A DNA stretch of 59,862 nt from Phoronis australis. Its lineage: Eukaryota; Phoronida; Phoronidae. Under the pieces are notes generated by a model. The model did no database searches. It was not told the origin of the DNA and saw only the letters and a list, made by a program, of their open reading frames with translations. Shown piece by piece: positions 32,411 to 45,356 of this stretch. Where the stretch lies: contig NMRA01000914.1 of NCBI GenBank assembly GCA_002633005.1, positions 11,449 to 71,310 on the forward strand, read 5' to 3'. The position numbers were made by a program, and so were the translations under genes. How positions within the stretch are numbered: position 1 is the stretch's first letter; every line of letters begins with the position of its first letter.

Positions 32411-32768
32411 TCTATTTATACCACATACTAAACGAGAAACATTCCAATGAATCGATTTACCTTTTCTGACTCTCCACGGCTTTGTAACTACTTTCTATGT
32501 CAGATGCCCGGGGTAGGAGGTCGTGACCTTTTAAGAAAAGCCAGGCTATTTTTGTCAAATAATGCTTTTACTCAAAACCAACTGAAAACTTAAATATAAT
32601 AGAAATAAATTGAATTTATAAATTAAGGTTTACCAACTATTATAGCTTAAAACACGTTTTTTTCACGCTAAGCTTCGACCGGGAAATTATCGTCTGCTAA
32701 AGTAGGTTACCACTGGTAACTGAATATAATTCTCAAGTCAAAGATCCTGACGACACGATACCCGCATT

Positions 32769-32769
32769 N
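32769..32769. other. Single-N contig join
   Basis: Left of the N matches 26419-26576; right of it matches 28220 onward. About 1.64 kb present in the first copy (26577-28219, including the last laccase A exon) is skipped. Confidence 0.85.
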
Positions 32770-33869
32770 TCCACCTCTTGAGCAGTAGAGGTACAGTGAG
32801 TAATTGATTTTATCTGTTGAATCTAGGGCAAGCAGTTTGGTGGCAGTTACTCAGTGGGGGAAATCTAGTTCTCAAAATCTTAGCTATATAAGTGGTCATA
32901 TCATTGTTACAGGGCAATAGACTATGAATGGGGTCTCCTCAAAATCATCCCTGCACCTTGCTAGCGTCCGTGTTGAAAAGTTAACGTGGGAATTCAAGTT
33001 AACTGGTCGGAAAACAGTTTGAAGTCTGTGACTTCAATTTGAGATACAGCCACATTTTGTCATATCTATGTAATCCGTTGAAAATGTCAATCAATGTTCT
33101 GCATGCACTACCAATACTAGCAATTTGTGTGATTGTCATGTGTTTAAAGAGGTCACCCCTACATCAGATAAAACAAAACGAGTCAAGCAGCAGTAACAGC
33201 ATGATCAGAGAACTAAAACACCTGCACAGGAATGGACTTTCAATGATCAATCACTTCACGTCTACGTATGCTTTGAAGTCAAAACAGGAAACACTCTTTT
33301 TACCAATCCACTCGAACCGGTTTTACCATAACTGCATGTGTTTTCCAATCGCATGTCGTTAATTCCTTTTGTCAGTATCCATTTGCAAACAAGTTATTAG
33401 TTTGACAGGTAATAAAATTGGAACCCTACGATAAAATACCTTTGCAAAGTATCACTAAAACGATATCCTACATTTAATGCTGGATATTTTACGCACTGAA
33501 TGTTCATTAAATGGATAACCGACTTTTTTTTGAAAACAACACTGTTTTGTAGGTGACGTGACATCAAGAGGATGGTTGTTGGAAACATCATTCCCCTTCA
33601 TGTTGAGGTCATGTTTAAAATTCAACTCAAAAGCAGTGCCATTCGCCTATAGCAACGTGAGTGTAACGTTTTCCCCGTGCCGTGGATAGGTGGGCGCAGG
33701 TTGTAACTGACTGCTGTTAATAGCTTTCGGTGCGACGATGGACTGAACACTGGCTAGAGTTAATTATTCCCTTAATCTCGACCGTATGTTCGCAAGTCAA
33801 CGCAAACAAAATGTCCTACGTAAAGTCTGTTCTATGCTCCAGCCATTGCTGCAAAGCCTTGACTGCAAA

Positions 33870-34640
33870 AGGTACCCGCTCATCCAAAACCTTTACGGCT
33901 AACAGATGGCGCTTTTCATCAATCACGTGTCATTTTATCGCTCAAGTAAGACTGTCTGCCAGAGAATCTTTACCAAGAACCTTGACCTACATTCTGCTGC
34001 TGCTGACTGTAACCACAGGTCACGAGAGTTCATAAACCAGACAGTGTATGTCCTGATGAGTGGCGAATTTGTGTGGAAAAGAAATCTTTGTGTCCGACAT
34101 TCCATGTTTAAAACCCCATTTGTAACAACTATTTATTAACATATAATTAAGATGAAAGTGTTAAGAATATACACTGTTGTGGTTGCTCGGCCTAAACGCT
34201 GGGGTAAAATACACATTCAATGAACGTGACCATGGTGAGGCTACTAAACCGGCCCGGCCACTTTTCCGCCCGGCGAGATTTTGGCAACTTCACAACCATA
34301 ATTTTAATTAGGTTGAAATATAACCACTATCATATTTTTTAAATTATGCTTGAATTATACATGGTGATATACATGTTAGGTTTTATTCTCTGCGATATTT
34401 TCTTTTTCGTTCAGTGTCTCGTTAGCCAACAACACTGAGCCCAGCAGACCGGACTGGCACGACACGGCAGCTGATGGTTCACCAAGTAGAAACGTCTGTA
34501 TTTTATGTTCTATCAACACAAGATTCAGTTCACACAAGAATGTCACATGACTGTAAGCAGCGCTCCCTGTTAGTAAAGCATCATTGCATCCAGCGCCATC
34601 TGTTTGCCGTAAAGGTTTTGGATGAGCGGGTACCTTTTGC
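33870..34640. repeat. Inverted repeat pair, about 44-bp arms
   Basis: 33870-33913 and 34592-34640 are inverted copies, with one clear mismatch in the core GGTACCCGCTCATCC...CAGATGGCGC, separated by about 680 bp. The left arm also occurs at 29320-29363 through the contig overlap. Origin unknown. Confidence 0.65.
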
Positions 34641-34649
34641 GCCTTGACT

Positions 34650-35870
34650 TGTGATGAACTCTTCAGTCACTTCCAGCACTGGTTACAATCGTTGGTTCAA
34701 TGGCCTGTTGTCTCTATAGTTGGCTAAGTCTCACCCCTAGAACTTTGCGCCGCATTGCTTGATGTTGAAGTGGCTGATATTGTCTTTTCGTGTGTTGGCC
34801 GGACTGAATTTCCTCAATGTCATCTACCTCACTGATATTCGTAGTTCTCGGTTACTTGAACAACCAATCGAAGCGATGTTGGCGGATCACAGGAAACAGA
34901 GATTAGTCTGACCCGTCGCGTGCTAGATTCCTTACTTCTCACACCCAAACAGGAAGAACCGCACACACGAAGTCGTAAGTGGACTTTGATGTCAGAAATT
35001 ACAGCGCTTTGGAATGTGTGACATATCGTCCCTGTTTCATATGTCGTGGACATGCTACTGCTAAGTCCCACAATGCCGTTGGGCCAGGGAACCGTTTCGT
35101 GGAAACTGACTTAAGACTTAAGACATAAAAGCAAAACTTTGTCTAAGCTAAGACCGAAATTCGAGCTAAGTTGAGACCGAATTCAAAACTAATTATTCAT
35201 GTCGGATTTTGGCCTTCAGTGTTTACTCAGACAGAGATTAAGTCGCCTTTCGACATAGGTGAGCATACAAACTACCCTTTCGCCACCTGTTGCGTCTTCA
35301 TAAAACTAAGTGAGGCGGTGCGTGGAATACGGTTTCAAGAATAATTTTGGTCTTGAAACTCTAAATGGGGTTCTACTTACCTTTTGAACACAATTGGGAC
35401 CTCGCTTGCTTAATAAGACACAGGTACAACTGGAAAATGTCATTTTATATGTTCTGGTTAGTTGCACTCATTACCGCCCAGTTCTCTAATCGGAAGCAGA
35501 TGATCTTCACTTTGATATTGTTTAGGGACAGTAGATTGTGAAAAATAACAACGAAATTTGTTCTTCAACAATTGACAGTGAAAACAGTGTCAAGTTTTAG
35601 ACCAAAACCACAACTTTAAGCCTATTCCGTAGCAAGCCAACTGTTGGTCTTAATTTTTAGACTTGAGAAATTTCATGAAAGGGGATTAGGACATTTTGGT
35701 CTGAAGTTACTCCGATTTTGGTCAAAGTTAAGACAGAAAAATGGCATGAAACGGGACAGAGATTTCACGTCACTACTCCACATGTGTAACGTAGACGTCC
35801 ATGACATATACACAAAGCAGTGGAGTCAGGTACAGGTCTTGTCTGATCTGTTTCCGAAACGGTAACAGGT
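34650..35870. other. Laccase A intron, nothing recognised
   Basis: Short ORFs without family resemblance. The frame at 35644-35865 sits in a stretch with repeated 'aagac...aatt' words and runs into a minisatellite; I do not regard it as a gene. Confidence 0.35.
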
Positions 35871-35985
35871 CACTAATCCGAAGGCCCACTACTCCGAAAG
35901 AATTACACTACTCCGAAGGCCCATTACTCGGAAAGAAATACACTACTCCGAAGGTCCTCTACTCCGAAGGCTCAGTTACTCCGAG
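35871..35985 (+). repeat. Minisatellite with CACTACTCCGAA-type units
   Basis: At least six imperfect units of 15-20 bp built on (C)ACTACTCCGAA(A/G)G, with an outlying relic at 36082-36113. ORFs that read through it are repeat by-products. Confidence 0.8.
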
Positions 35986-36529
35986 AAAAAAACAGTACTA
36001 TGGTTTTTTGATTTTTACGCGAAAACTGCTAAACCAATTTTCAAAATTTTAAAGCTATATTGATTCTTGATTCTTCTAAAAACACTACTCCGAAAAACAT
36101 CACTCTGAATTGAAAGTTCCCAAAAAGAGAGCTTCCCGATCTTCTCCGGTGCCGCTGTTTCCTTGACCTATCACTCTTTCTTCCGTTGTTTTAAAATAAT
36201 TGTGTGCCCAGTTTATGTTCCTCAATATTATAGCCAATGCTCAAAAACATTTCAGAATTTATCGTCATTGTTGCACGTTATTAAAATGGAAAATGTTTCC
36301 CATAACTAAACAAGTGTAATGACACACGGATTTCAAATTTGAACATCTGTCAAATTTTTGAAAGCCAAATTCTGGTTTGCACGGGTTGATAAAGTCACGC
36401 ACGAAGAATTGGGCTGAAATAGGAGTAAGAGGTCTGTTTCCAAGCCAAAATTGACCTTCAAAATTTTTCCCAATTTCATGAATTGGTTATTTATTTGTTA
36501 CTTTTAGTACCAAAATATCCACGCAAAAA

Positions 36530-36598
36530 GCTCCTCGGGCGATAACAGCATCCACTCGGGATCTAGATTACAGGGATAACGACTTTGCCATGTAATAA
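36530..36598 (-). mobile_element. Truncated copy of the 32275-32410 MITE
   Basis: The reverse complement aligns with the left half of the full element: TTATTACATGGCAAAGTCG, GTTATCCC, ATCTAGA, CCCGAGTGG, CCCGAGG. The other arm is missing. Confidence 0.65.
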
Positions 36599-37893
36599 TC
36601 TATATGAATTTCATGCCGTACAAAAGCTAAAACCGTGTTGAAAGGTTTGTGGCCTTTAAGAAAATGTACGCTTCTTGACTCGAGAATGTGACTTCGATAA
36701 CATCTAGATGTGGGGATCTTAGCAACAAACTCAGGGATAAATGCATGGTACCTCGTTTGGTCAGTTCTTCACGTCTGTGTCATTGAAAAGTGCAATTATT
36801 TGGAGTGCAGGAGTGTAACCCTACACGTCAGTGAAGCCAGTAAGTGAAAATATCACCTGGGTTTGTGGCATGGAATCGTACGATTGTGTAACCCCCGTCA
36901 GGGACAATGACAGTGTCCTTCTTGACAGAATTCCTCACTTTCCGCTTGATTTCCCCGTCACGTTCCATCTGTTTGACTTGCTCCACTGTTACAGAATTAT
37001 TAACCTGTAAAAGACATCAATGCTCACCTCTTGTCAAGGTTTCCGTTTCCAATTCATAATTTTATAGCATGTTAAATAAACGATGAGATCAAATTGTCAG
37101 TATCTAAGTCTACAGATCATGGTAACCATGTTTTTAGAAATTAAACTGGGGTAACTTTAGCAGACGATAAACTGCTTACTTGAAGCAGACGATAAACTGC
37201 TTACTTTATCATTTACTGTGCATCTATTCTGTTACAATATAAATATTAGATCAGCAAATAAATATTCGCATCACAAGATTTTAAAATGTTGAAATACCAT
37301 TCAAATCAGACCGCAGCTTAATATGAGAAAAATTACTAAAAGACTCATTTTCAAGATCTTCATCTGACTCCATGCTAATAGAGTTTGGGTTCGACACTAT
37401 TACCGGACCCTGTGAGACCGCCCAAGGGTCACCCCACGTTATTGACATGAGGTTGATCGTACCTTTCGAATCTCCAACACGTTGAAGGAGTACCCATGCA
37501 GGTGCATTGGGTGACTGGCATCGAATGTAACCCCTTTGTCAATCAGCACCAACTCAACCACGTGACCCAACTTAATGTCGTACACATGTGTACATTCACA
37601 AATTCCTTAGTGCAGTTGGTTTTGAGCGTACGATCATTGCAAAATGATTCCTGGAGAGAAATGTATCGACATATTACAAGACGAAGCCAGCATATTCAAT
37701 TCAATTGAAAACATTCATTGTGCGGGAATAGGTTCTCGCCAGCAGACCAGCGCATTCAGTCATGGTTTGTGAACTGTTACGGGCATGGAATGGCATATAT
37801 GCAGTCCCAGTTCCTTCATATAAGCATACATATCTACCGCTACTTTTCTTACATCTTTACTTCGCTTTTTGGTTGCTGTCATGGCGCTACACA

Positions 37894-38053
37894 GTAGCGG
37901 ATTTAGAGGGGGGCGAAGAGGGCCATGCCCCTCCCCCCTAAAATTCTCTCAGATTCCATTTGGCAGTTCGGGGGTGAGAATGCCTGAAGGGCAAAATCCT
38001 GGTTAATACTCTGCCCTGGTCACCCCTAACACAAATTCGTGGATCCGCCCCTG
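37894..38053 (+). mobile_element. MITE-like element ending GGATCCGCCCCT, copy 1
   Basis: The left end AGCGGATTTAGAGGGG pairs imperfectly with the right end GTGGATCCGCCCCT. Internal landmarks AAATTCTC, TTCCATTTGGCA and ATACTCTGCCCTGG are shared with the copy at 46455-46613. It lies upstream of a laccase A exon, within the intron. Confidence 0.75.
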
Positions 38054-38059
38054 CTATAC

Positions 38060-40304
38060 CATTGCGCGCGTGTGAAAGTGGTGGCGTGGGTGAGTTGCTC
38101 GTCAGGCACTGTCGCTGCGAACTACGGTGAGAGAACAGACATTGACGTGTATGCGTGTACAAGCCGTAAAAAAACACGTAATGTAAAACGTCAGTCTTTC
38201 TGAGAAAAAGCTCAATGAATGTTTTTTTAATTTACGACCCAGAAGTTCACTGCCGGATTGTATTGCTTGACCCGCTGTGCGGGTCTATTTTAACAATACC
38301 TTGTGGTACTGTTTTAACAAATAAACAGAAAAGCAAGACCGACGTCTGGGTTTACGGAGTGCATGTAGGCACACCCTACAACATTATTTGATATTGAAAT
38401 ATTCAATGGCATACCATCCTCCATAAGTCCAGCCTTCAGTCTTGTTGAGGGAATAATACTTGTGGGTGAATGAAGAAACGTCAAGAGGTTTGAGACATTT
38501 CAGTTTTGGCATTTTCAGTTTGGTCTTTGCGTATAATAAATCTAAAAAATGTGGGGCCACCGAATTAGTTTTTTCATAACAGCCTATTAAACAGGCATTT
38601 CTGGCAAAAATGTGACATTTAGAATTTTACATGAGTTACTGAAAGGCTTCCTCCAATTAAATTTAGGCTGTAGGGCCTTTTCGACATGTCAGGCTATTTA
38701 GCCAAATATCTATAAAATATAGATTTTAACTCGGTGAAAATGGAATGCCTACATAGTTTGAATGTTGTCTGTTTAATAATCTGTCATTAATTGGGTCTCG
38801 TGACTGCTTTTTAGCTAAAATTTAGCAAAAAAGACAGGTACATCGATAGCAAAACAACGGTGTCGACAACAACAACATTTTGGATCATATAAATGCCCAT
38901 AACAAAATCTCGTAAGCCTTGTTACAGTTTTATAAATTCCTATCTCATTTTCGTTTGATGCAGCTTTTGAAATTATCGTGAAAATCTTTTTGATAACCCC
39001 TGATCCCACATTCCAAAAATAACTATCATAGTTTGAGCGAACGATGCGTGAACCATGTTATCTGAAAGTTTCAAATGAATCCAATCAGCCGTTTTTGAGA
39101 TATGATGTTCCGACGTTTGTCAAATTTGGACATTTTCTAGGGTCCTACATAACCTTCAGGCCTGATTGTTTTTCTTTATTTTTTTTTTGAAAACGGATTA
39201 ATTTCGTTGTCCGATTTGAGTCTTATGTTTCACCGGCTTTAATCATATTGAATTTTATATAACCGTTTACTGATTTTCTTGATTCTGGGGATCCGAAGTT
39301 TACCGTTTGGGTTTTTTACAAAAAGTTACTATTATCTTTAAGTGGAACTTGCTCGCTATCTCCTTATCTCTGTGATTGCTTGGTCAAATTAGTTAGAAAC
39401 ACAACATATAGCGACGATGTGAATATGAAATACGTTGACATTGCGAAAAGGTTCTAGGAACGGGTTTTGTGTCGAAAAGGATCCACCGTAAATCAATCAA
39501 TCATGTCCAGTAAGTATCGTGACGTGGTGTTGGGGAATAAGACTGCATGATGCAGGATATGTGAGCCCCCGTGGTACATGTACGTCTTTAATGCAAAAAT
39601 CACTTATTTGCAGAATTTTTTTGTTTTCATGTTTACAGGTTGCCAATGAGTACAGCTGCACTTTGTTTAGCGGAGATGATGTTGAACTACCATTGTTGTT
39701 TAGTTCCTGCTATACATGAGCATAGTTAGGAGCATGCAAATACAACTTTAACGACTTATTTCGATGTCCCACGTATTTGCTACGTAACAGAAAAACATTA
39801 GGGTGCACCGACTTGTTTTTGAACAGCGTCACACAAGAAGACGTGCCGATTTGAAGATGCATTGCTGCATTTCATTAGATGTCGATTATGTTATGTTGGA
39901 GGGATTGTGAAATAAATGTTATTGACGTAAATAAACTAAAACCGGAAGTTTCTTCTTTAATAAATTCAAATTTTTCTTCACTTTATTTCATGTTTTTTCT
40001 AATGTTGGATATGGTGCCAGCTTGAAATTTAATGTCGCCCTCTATATTCAAGGCTTCAGCAACAAAAACTCTACGCAAATAAATATTTTCAAAACAAAGT
40101 AATCTGTTTTCTGAAATCCAAAATATTGTTCAATTATTTTATAAAGTATCCAATTTCCTAAAACAACAACTGGTTTGCAGTTTTGTGGCAGACTGTGTCG
40201 AGCCTCCTCAATTAAATAACATTGCCTTATTTATTTGCCTTTTACAAGGTTCATTCACTTAGGGAAGCACTCGAGTATTTATGACAACAGATGTCGTGAC
40301 TCAC
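38060..40304. other. Laccase A intron, nothing recognised
   Basis: AT-rich DNA with no gene identified. The short ORFs at 38815-39009 and 39519-39719 carry no domain. Confidence 0.35.
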
Positions 40305-40654
40305 CTTTGGAACATCGTCTGGCTGAGACAGCGGTGGAGCTGGAGGAAGTGAGTTGGAAATATGGTTGATCTGGGGCGTGTACAAATGTTCGTTTTTCTT
40401 TCTTACGGCGTAAATAGGGTAGTAATCGGGGTGGTGAAAATGGAGATTATCAATCTTGTTGAAGTCAAAAGCAATGTAGATCTGTTCATCTGCATCCTGA
40501 GTGTCAATCTCGTCGTTATCTTCTTGGTCTAGAGCATCTAACTGAGACACAGGAATGTTGTTCTCATCTCCAGCTGTGTTCAACGGGTTAAGAAGCTGCA
40601 AGTCAACGTAAATTGTATATATATGCATGTATTATGAAATTGAGGAGGGTTGGT

Positions 40655-41160
40655 TTCGGTCTTATCTGTCGGAGACAACTCATTTGTTAAGATATTCGAG
40701 ATGTATCATGCAGTTCAGATTATGCGCTACTTGTCACGTAAGTAAACGTTAACAAACATATGTTATGCAGACGATACTCCTATTTTGCTCAGATCAAACG
40801 AATTAGTAATTGTTTAAAGTCATGCATGTTTTGATTCGGTGGTGGATTGACAACAGGATGACGTTGAAATTGATAACACTAAAAGTTTACGATCCTTTAG
40901 TCGTGGTAAAGCGAAAAAGTATTACATGTCACAACATCGTGATTCACCAAATTCAGAAATTATGACGTATAAAATAATTTTAAGCATATCTTAGTTTCTG
41001 TTTAGGCAGTCATCTGTCGAGGGATAGAAATAAATCTTAGGCTCCTGGCAATGTGTTAAGCAAAACGGGAAGCAAACATCTTATTTAAAGAGGCATTTCG
41101 ATCTGTTTAGTTGGTTAAAAACGACGATCGGCTTAGACCTTTCCCTTTCATAACTTCGGT
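40655..41160 (+). pseudogene. LINE reverse-transcriptase fragment, copy 2
   Basis: Collinear with 18655-19165 (shared words include TTTAGTCGTGG, GCTCCTGGCAA and CTGTTTAG(T/C)TGG), but more decayed; the Y-x-D-D box is no longer readable. It lies in the DNA 5' of the first surviving laccase A exon. Confidence 0.55.
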
Positions 41161-41179
41161 TTCATAATATTTCATGCCC

Positions 41180-43580
41180 TGATAGAATCCTATTTCCGAT
41201 ACTGAAAAGAACATCGAAACTGTCAGCGATTCAAGAAAACGCTTAGAGTTTTTTGGGGTCGGCTGAGGGAATGTCTTAATCTCCAAAGCGCTTCGGTTAA
41301 GAATTCATAACTGACAGGCAAACAACAGCGTTTTCAAGCAGCGATAAAAAGTTGCTTTTTCAAGCTATATATGCAAACCCGAAACACGCAACATTTGGAT
41401 ACGGTCGCTGTCACGGCACCTTTTCTCGCGGCGATTGATAGCTTCAATACACAACGAGATATTTCTGTTCTGGGTACAGGGGTACACATGGTTTTCGCAA
41501 TAAGAATCAAGGGCGGCCTTTGACAATTAGTCCGGGTACGACTCTACCTAGAATGGTGGCCATGATCTGTGACTTAAGCGAGGTTTGGTGGGAGCTTAAT
41601 TCACCCTGTTTGAATGCTTGCGTCTCAGAGAAGCGAAAATCCGAAGAACCCCACACGGGGTTCACCTTCACCTGACAAATGACAAGGTCACTGATGCGAT
41701 ATGTTCATGTAAAGCTGGGCATCTAACTTCAAGTTGAATTATCTGTACAATGACATAGATTTGAGGATCTTTCGAACAAAATCAGTGAAGATTCACCGAT
41801 ACTATTATTCCGCGTCTGCTAAATTCCGCCAAATGAAAAGTAGGTCACAACTGGTGGAACTCCCCGAGTAAAGTAGGTCGAGTCGATAAAACTGTTTACG
41901 CTTTTCTAATCTTCGAACGAAATATTTTCATTAAAATAACTCAGGTTCATAGCTCAAGTACACATTCATCTTGTGCTAGGAAAGCAGTTACCTCCGGTAG
42001 GTCTAGGGCTCTGTCCAAGTCAAATTAATGCACGTGTTTGTACCAATAAAACATTTAAATTAGGCTTATCTTCGCATTTTTGTAGTTTCATTGCATAAAG
42101 GTAGCTTTCAGCTAATTTCAAACGTAGCATCATCATTAAGCTGTGGTATGGTTACAAAAGATGACAAGTCTTATGTAGTTGCAAAAAATGGTTATTTACA
42201 AAAATAACTCAAATTCTTTTTAAAGCTTCATAAATCTAAATATCGTGTTTGAACAATTTCAAAATGAGCTCTCTCTAACTCTACAGGCAAAGTGTATACT
42301 ACAGGTTCTCATCAAAAAGTAATTCAACTGTTTATTTTTTCGTGACAAAGTAGCTCGAAGAAGGCTTTGAGTTCAGAAATCCAGTGCCCCTCCCGTGCCG
42401 TTCGAATCTCTCAATTGTGGAGAGAAGTTCACTTGAACGCCAGCCCACGGGTATATGAATAACAAAAAATATACGACACAAAACGATGTCCATTAGGTCA
42501 AAATAAATGAAAACTAATAAAAATGTCCTTAAAACAACGGTTTCCGGGGACTACAGCAAGACTTGTGCCGAGACAAAGGCGGCCAGACGAGTGAAAGTCC
42601 GGAGTAGAAATCCGATAGGCCTACACTATAGCCACCAAACTGAAAAGTGCGTATCTTGGAACAAGTATATTTGTGTTTAACCTTCGAGTAATTCATAGTT
42701 TACACCTTTCGACACCACTTTTCTTTATGGCTTAGGAGATGCCCAAAAATGAGGGGATATTCTTCTCGAGCTAAATAACAGCTGCCGGAATTACACACGC
42801 CATATCAACACTGTTTCACCATTCTTATCTCACAATTTGTCGATGCAGAAGCGATGAATATCTCCTCTGCACGGTACAAGCCCTCAAACCTAAAAACCAA
42901 AGGTCACGTGAAAACAGACATGATAGATTTTCATTTCAACGCGTAATAAATTTCCGGAATACATACGATAGGGGGTAAACAATTAGTCTAATGGATATTT
43001 ACGTACCCTTTGCCATGGCATAGGGCATGGATTGTAATGTCACTAACCAATATCGAGTTAAAAATTTAGCATCCATTGATGTAACTGTCACTAATGAACC
43101 TGTTAGAAAACATTCCAAACAATAATACTGCTTTGATGTACGAAAAGATCCCGAGTGCTACGTCAAGTATCCTAACACGCATCACGACTGGAGACTGCCG
43201 CGAAGTCGACATCGGCGAGTATCTCAGTTAAAAGGCATCAGTAGAATAAACATAGAATAATCGTTAAAATAATCACAAACCTTACCTTTGTATGAGGTCT
43301 AGCTTACTTTCTCTCATAGAAGCACCCTTTTCACGCAATCTCAGAATCAGTTGGCACGCCTACAAGCCATTTCACCATGTATTTAAAGATCTCGCGAAAT
43401 CGAGGCTGTTAATCTATCACCACGAGTACACGCGCGCCCTCTAGTTAATGTAAATCTTCCGAATAGCCCCATTTTAGGTGACCTCGTGATCAACGCACTG
43501 CATGAAAAATGCCACAGCATTTAATTCATTGTCGTAGAATTTTTTAAAAAAAACCTATTTTTCCTTAATTTTGGTTGGTC
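41180..43580. other. Intergenic or relic laccase A DNA, nothing recognised
   Basis: If copy A ever had its N-terminal exons they should lie here or beyond. I looked for HWHGQ- and HYWHAHSG-type sequence on the minus strand and found none. Confidence 0.4.
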
Positions 43581-43593
43581 TGTTAGAAGGTGG

Positions 43594-45356
43594 GTGAAAA
43601 TCTTTTACAGTAATATTAAGTCTTGTGTTGTCGTAAATGGTCACCCATCTTCCTGGTTCAATGTTTCGCGTGGCTGCAGACAAGGTGACCCTTTGTCTCC
43701 CTACATTTTCATATTGTGCGCGGAGATTTTGGCGTATTTAATCAAGAATAATAAAAATATTGCTAGTATAGTTGCAGGAAATAAGGAATATTTGATTTCA
43801 CAATATGCGGACAACACATCAACTACGTTGGTTGGGTCGAATTTGTCATTGACTAGCACATTGATTGTACTACATTTGTTTGCTAGTGTATGTAGTGAAT
43901 GTGGATAAACCAAAAGCCATATGGTTTTGAAGTAAAACTGGTAGTGATGACGTGATTCTTACAAAAGAAAGTCTGTCTTGGACAAAAAAATCTGAAAGAT
44001 TGGGGTGGATTTTGACACTCAATTGGATAGTATGACGCATAAGAACTTTACTGCAAGAATAACTGAGATTAAGTCGACTAAATTTAACGCCGTTTGGTAG
44101 AGTAACTGTAATTAAAACATTAGCTATTTCTAAACTTAATTTTTTGTTGTCAAGTTTACCAAATCTACCAGTAAAAGTCTTGGATGAATTGGATACGACA
44201 TTTTTTAGATTTGTGTGGCAGGATCGTAATGATAAAATTAAACGGCCTGTTTAGGACTTGATCAAGGGGGATTTCAAATGGTTAATATGCATACTTTCAG
44301 AAAAGCTTTAAAACTCGCCATGGCTCGTAGATACCTTGAAAGCCCTGCGTCTAAAAATGGTGAATTACCGTACTCACTCTACCCGTTCTTAAAGAATTTT
44401 GCTTCATTTGGAGATGACTTTATTAAGTCGAAGTTAACTCTAATTGGTAATTCCTACTGGCGCAACGTATTTGGAAGCATGGCATCTTTCTACAAGAAAA
44501 TAATTGTTTCAAGTAAAGAGGACTTTTTGAATCAACCTTTGTGGTTTAACAGTAACTTGGTGATCGGAGGCACAAGTGTTTTTATAAGCCTTGGTTTGTA
44601 AAAAGCTTAAGATTTATTAGAGATATGTATACCTCTGATGGTGATTTCGTTAGTTTGAACCAAATGAAACATGGGTTCGACGTAAAAACCAACTTTGTAG
44701 AATATAATGGTGTTGTTTCCGTTCTAAGAAGGTTTCAAAAAAGTCTATTTCAAAGTAAATTTAAAAGTGTTAAATGTCTACTCTTCTTGCATGCCTTTAG
44801 CAATTACTCACTTACGGAAAAGATTTGAAGGGTTGTTCAGTCTTTAATGACGTTAAAAAACCTTCTAAGTCAGAGTGTAAATGGGAAATAGAGTTAGGAG
44901 GTAGTTTAGATTGGAAGAAAATATACGCATTGCCTTATGAAATTACAATGGATCCCAACATTAGATAGTTCCAATTAGAATTCTACACGGGATTATTGTA
45001 ACAAATACCTTTTTAGTCGGGATTCTAATTTATGTTCCTTTTGTAATAAAGCTCCAGAGCGGCTGTCACACCTTTTTTGGGAATGCCGCCTTGTACAAGA
45101 TTTCTGGAAGGAATTCGGAAAGCTTCCCAACAGTCTTACTTACGAACATGTTATTCTTGGACTTTATGAGACGCACGATTTTCTATTTAACATGTTGCTT
45201 CTAATAGCCAAACAGTACATTTACAAGGAGAGATGTCACAAAAATATACCTAATTTTCACAGGTTTGTTACATATACTTATGAGTACTATAATGCTGAAA
45301 AATTAATTGCATATAAAAAATGGGAAAATTTCACTGTTCACGTTAACTCCATGTAG
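43594..45356 (+). pseudogene. LINE reverse transcriptase and C-terminal zinc-finger remnant
   Basis: Broken non-LTR element on the plus strand. 43594-43908 carries palm motifs '[19 protein letters not shown]' and 'YADNTST', where the catalytic second Asp has become Asn. After frameshifts, 44278-44601 and 44625-44828 hold thumb/connection-like sequence. 45030-45356 encodes a zf-RVT-type C-terminus with 'LCSFCNKAPERLSHLFWEC' and ends at an ATG-TAG. The endonuclease and 5' part are absent, as expected of a 5'-truncated LINE copy. At least two frameshifts and the D-to-N change make it inactive. Confidence 0.8.

Larger units (their letters stand above)
27260..40595 (-). pseudogene. Laccase-type multicopper oxidase, copy A (C-terminal half, frameshifted)
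   Basis: Four minus-strand exons are recognised. 40595-40305 is intact and starts LLNPLNTAGDENN. 37650-37463 carries copper motif HPMHLHG. 37004-36857 is intact and ends in FHATNPG. 27516-27260 carries copper motif [12 protein letters not shown], a hydrophobic C-terminus and a stop. Splice sites match copy B. Compared with copy B, exon 37650-37463 is 188 bp instead of 189: one base is missing near 37598-37606, shifting the frame to a stop at 37543-37545 before the copper motif. The four upstream exons with the first two copper motifs are not found. A LINE remnant and repeats occupy the place where they would lie. Either this is a dead half-copy or, if the deletion is a sequencing error, a truncated gene. 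The large gap between the last two exons is inflated by the misassembly at 29494-32769. Confidence 0.75.
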
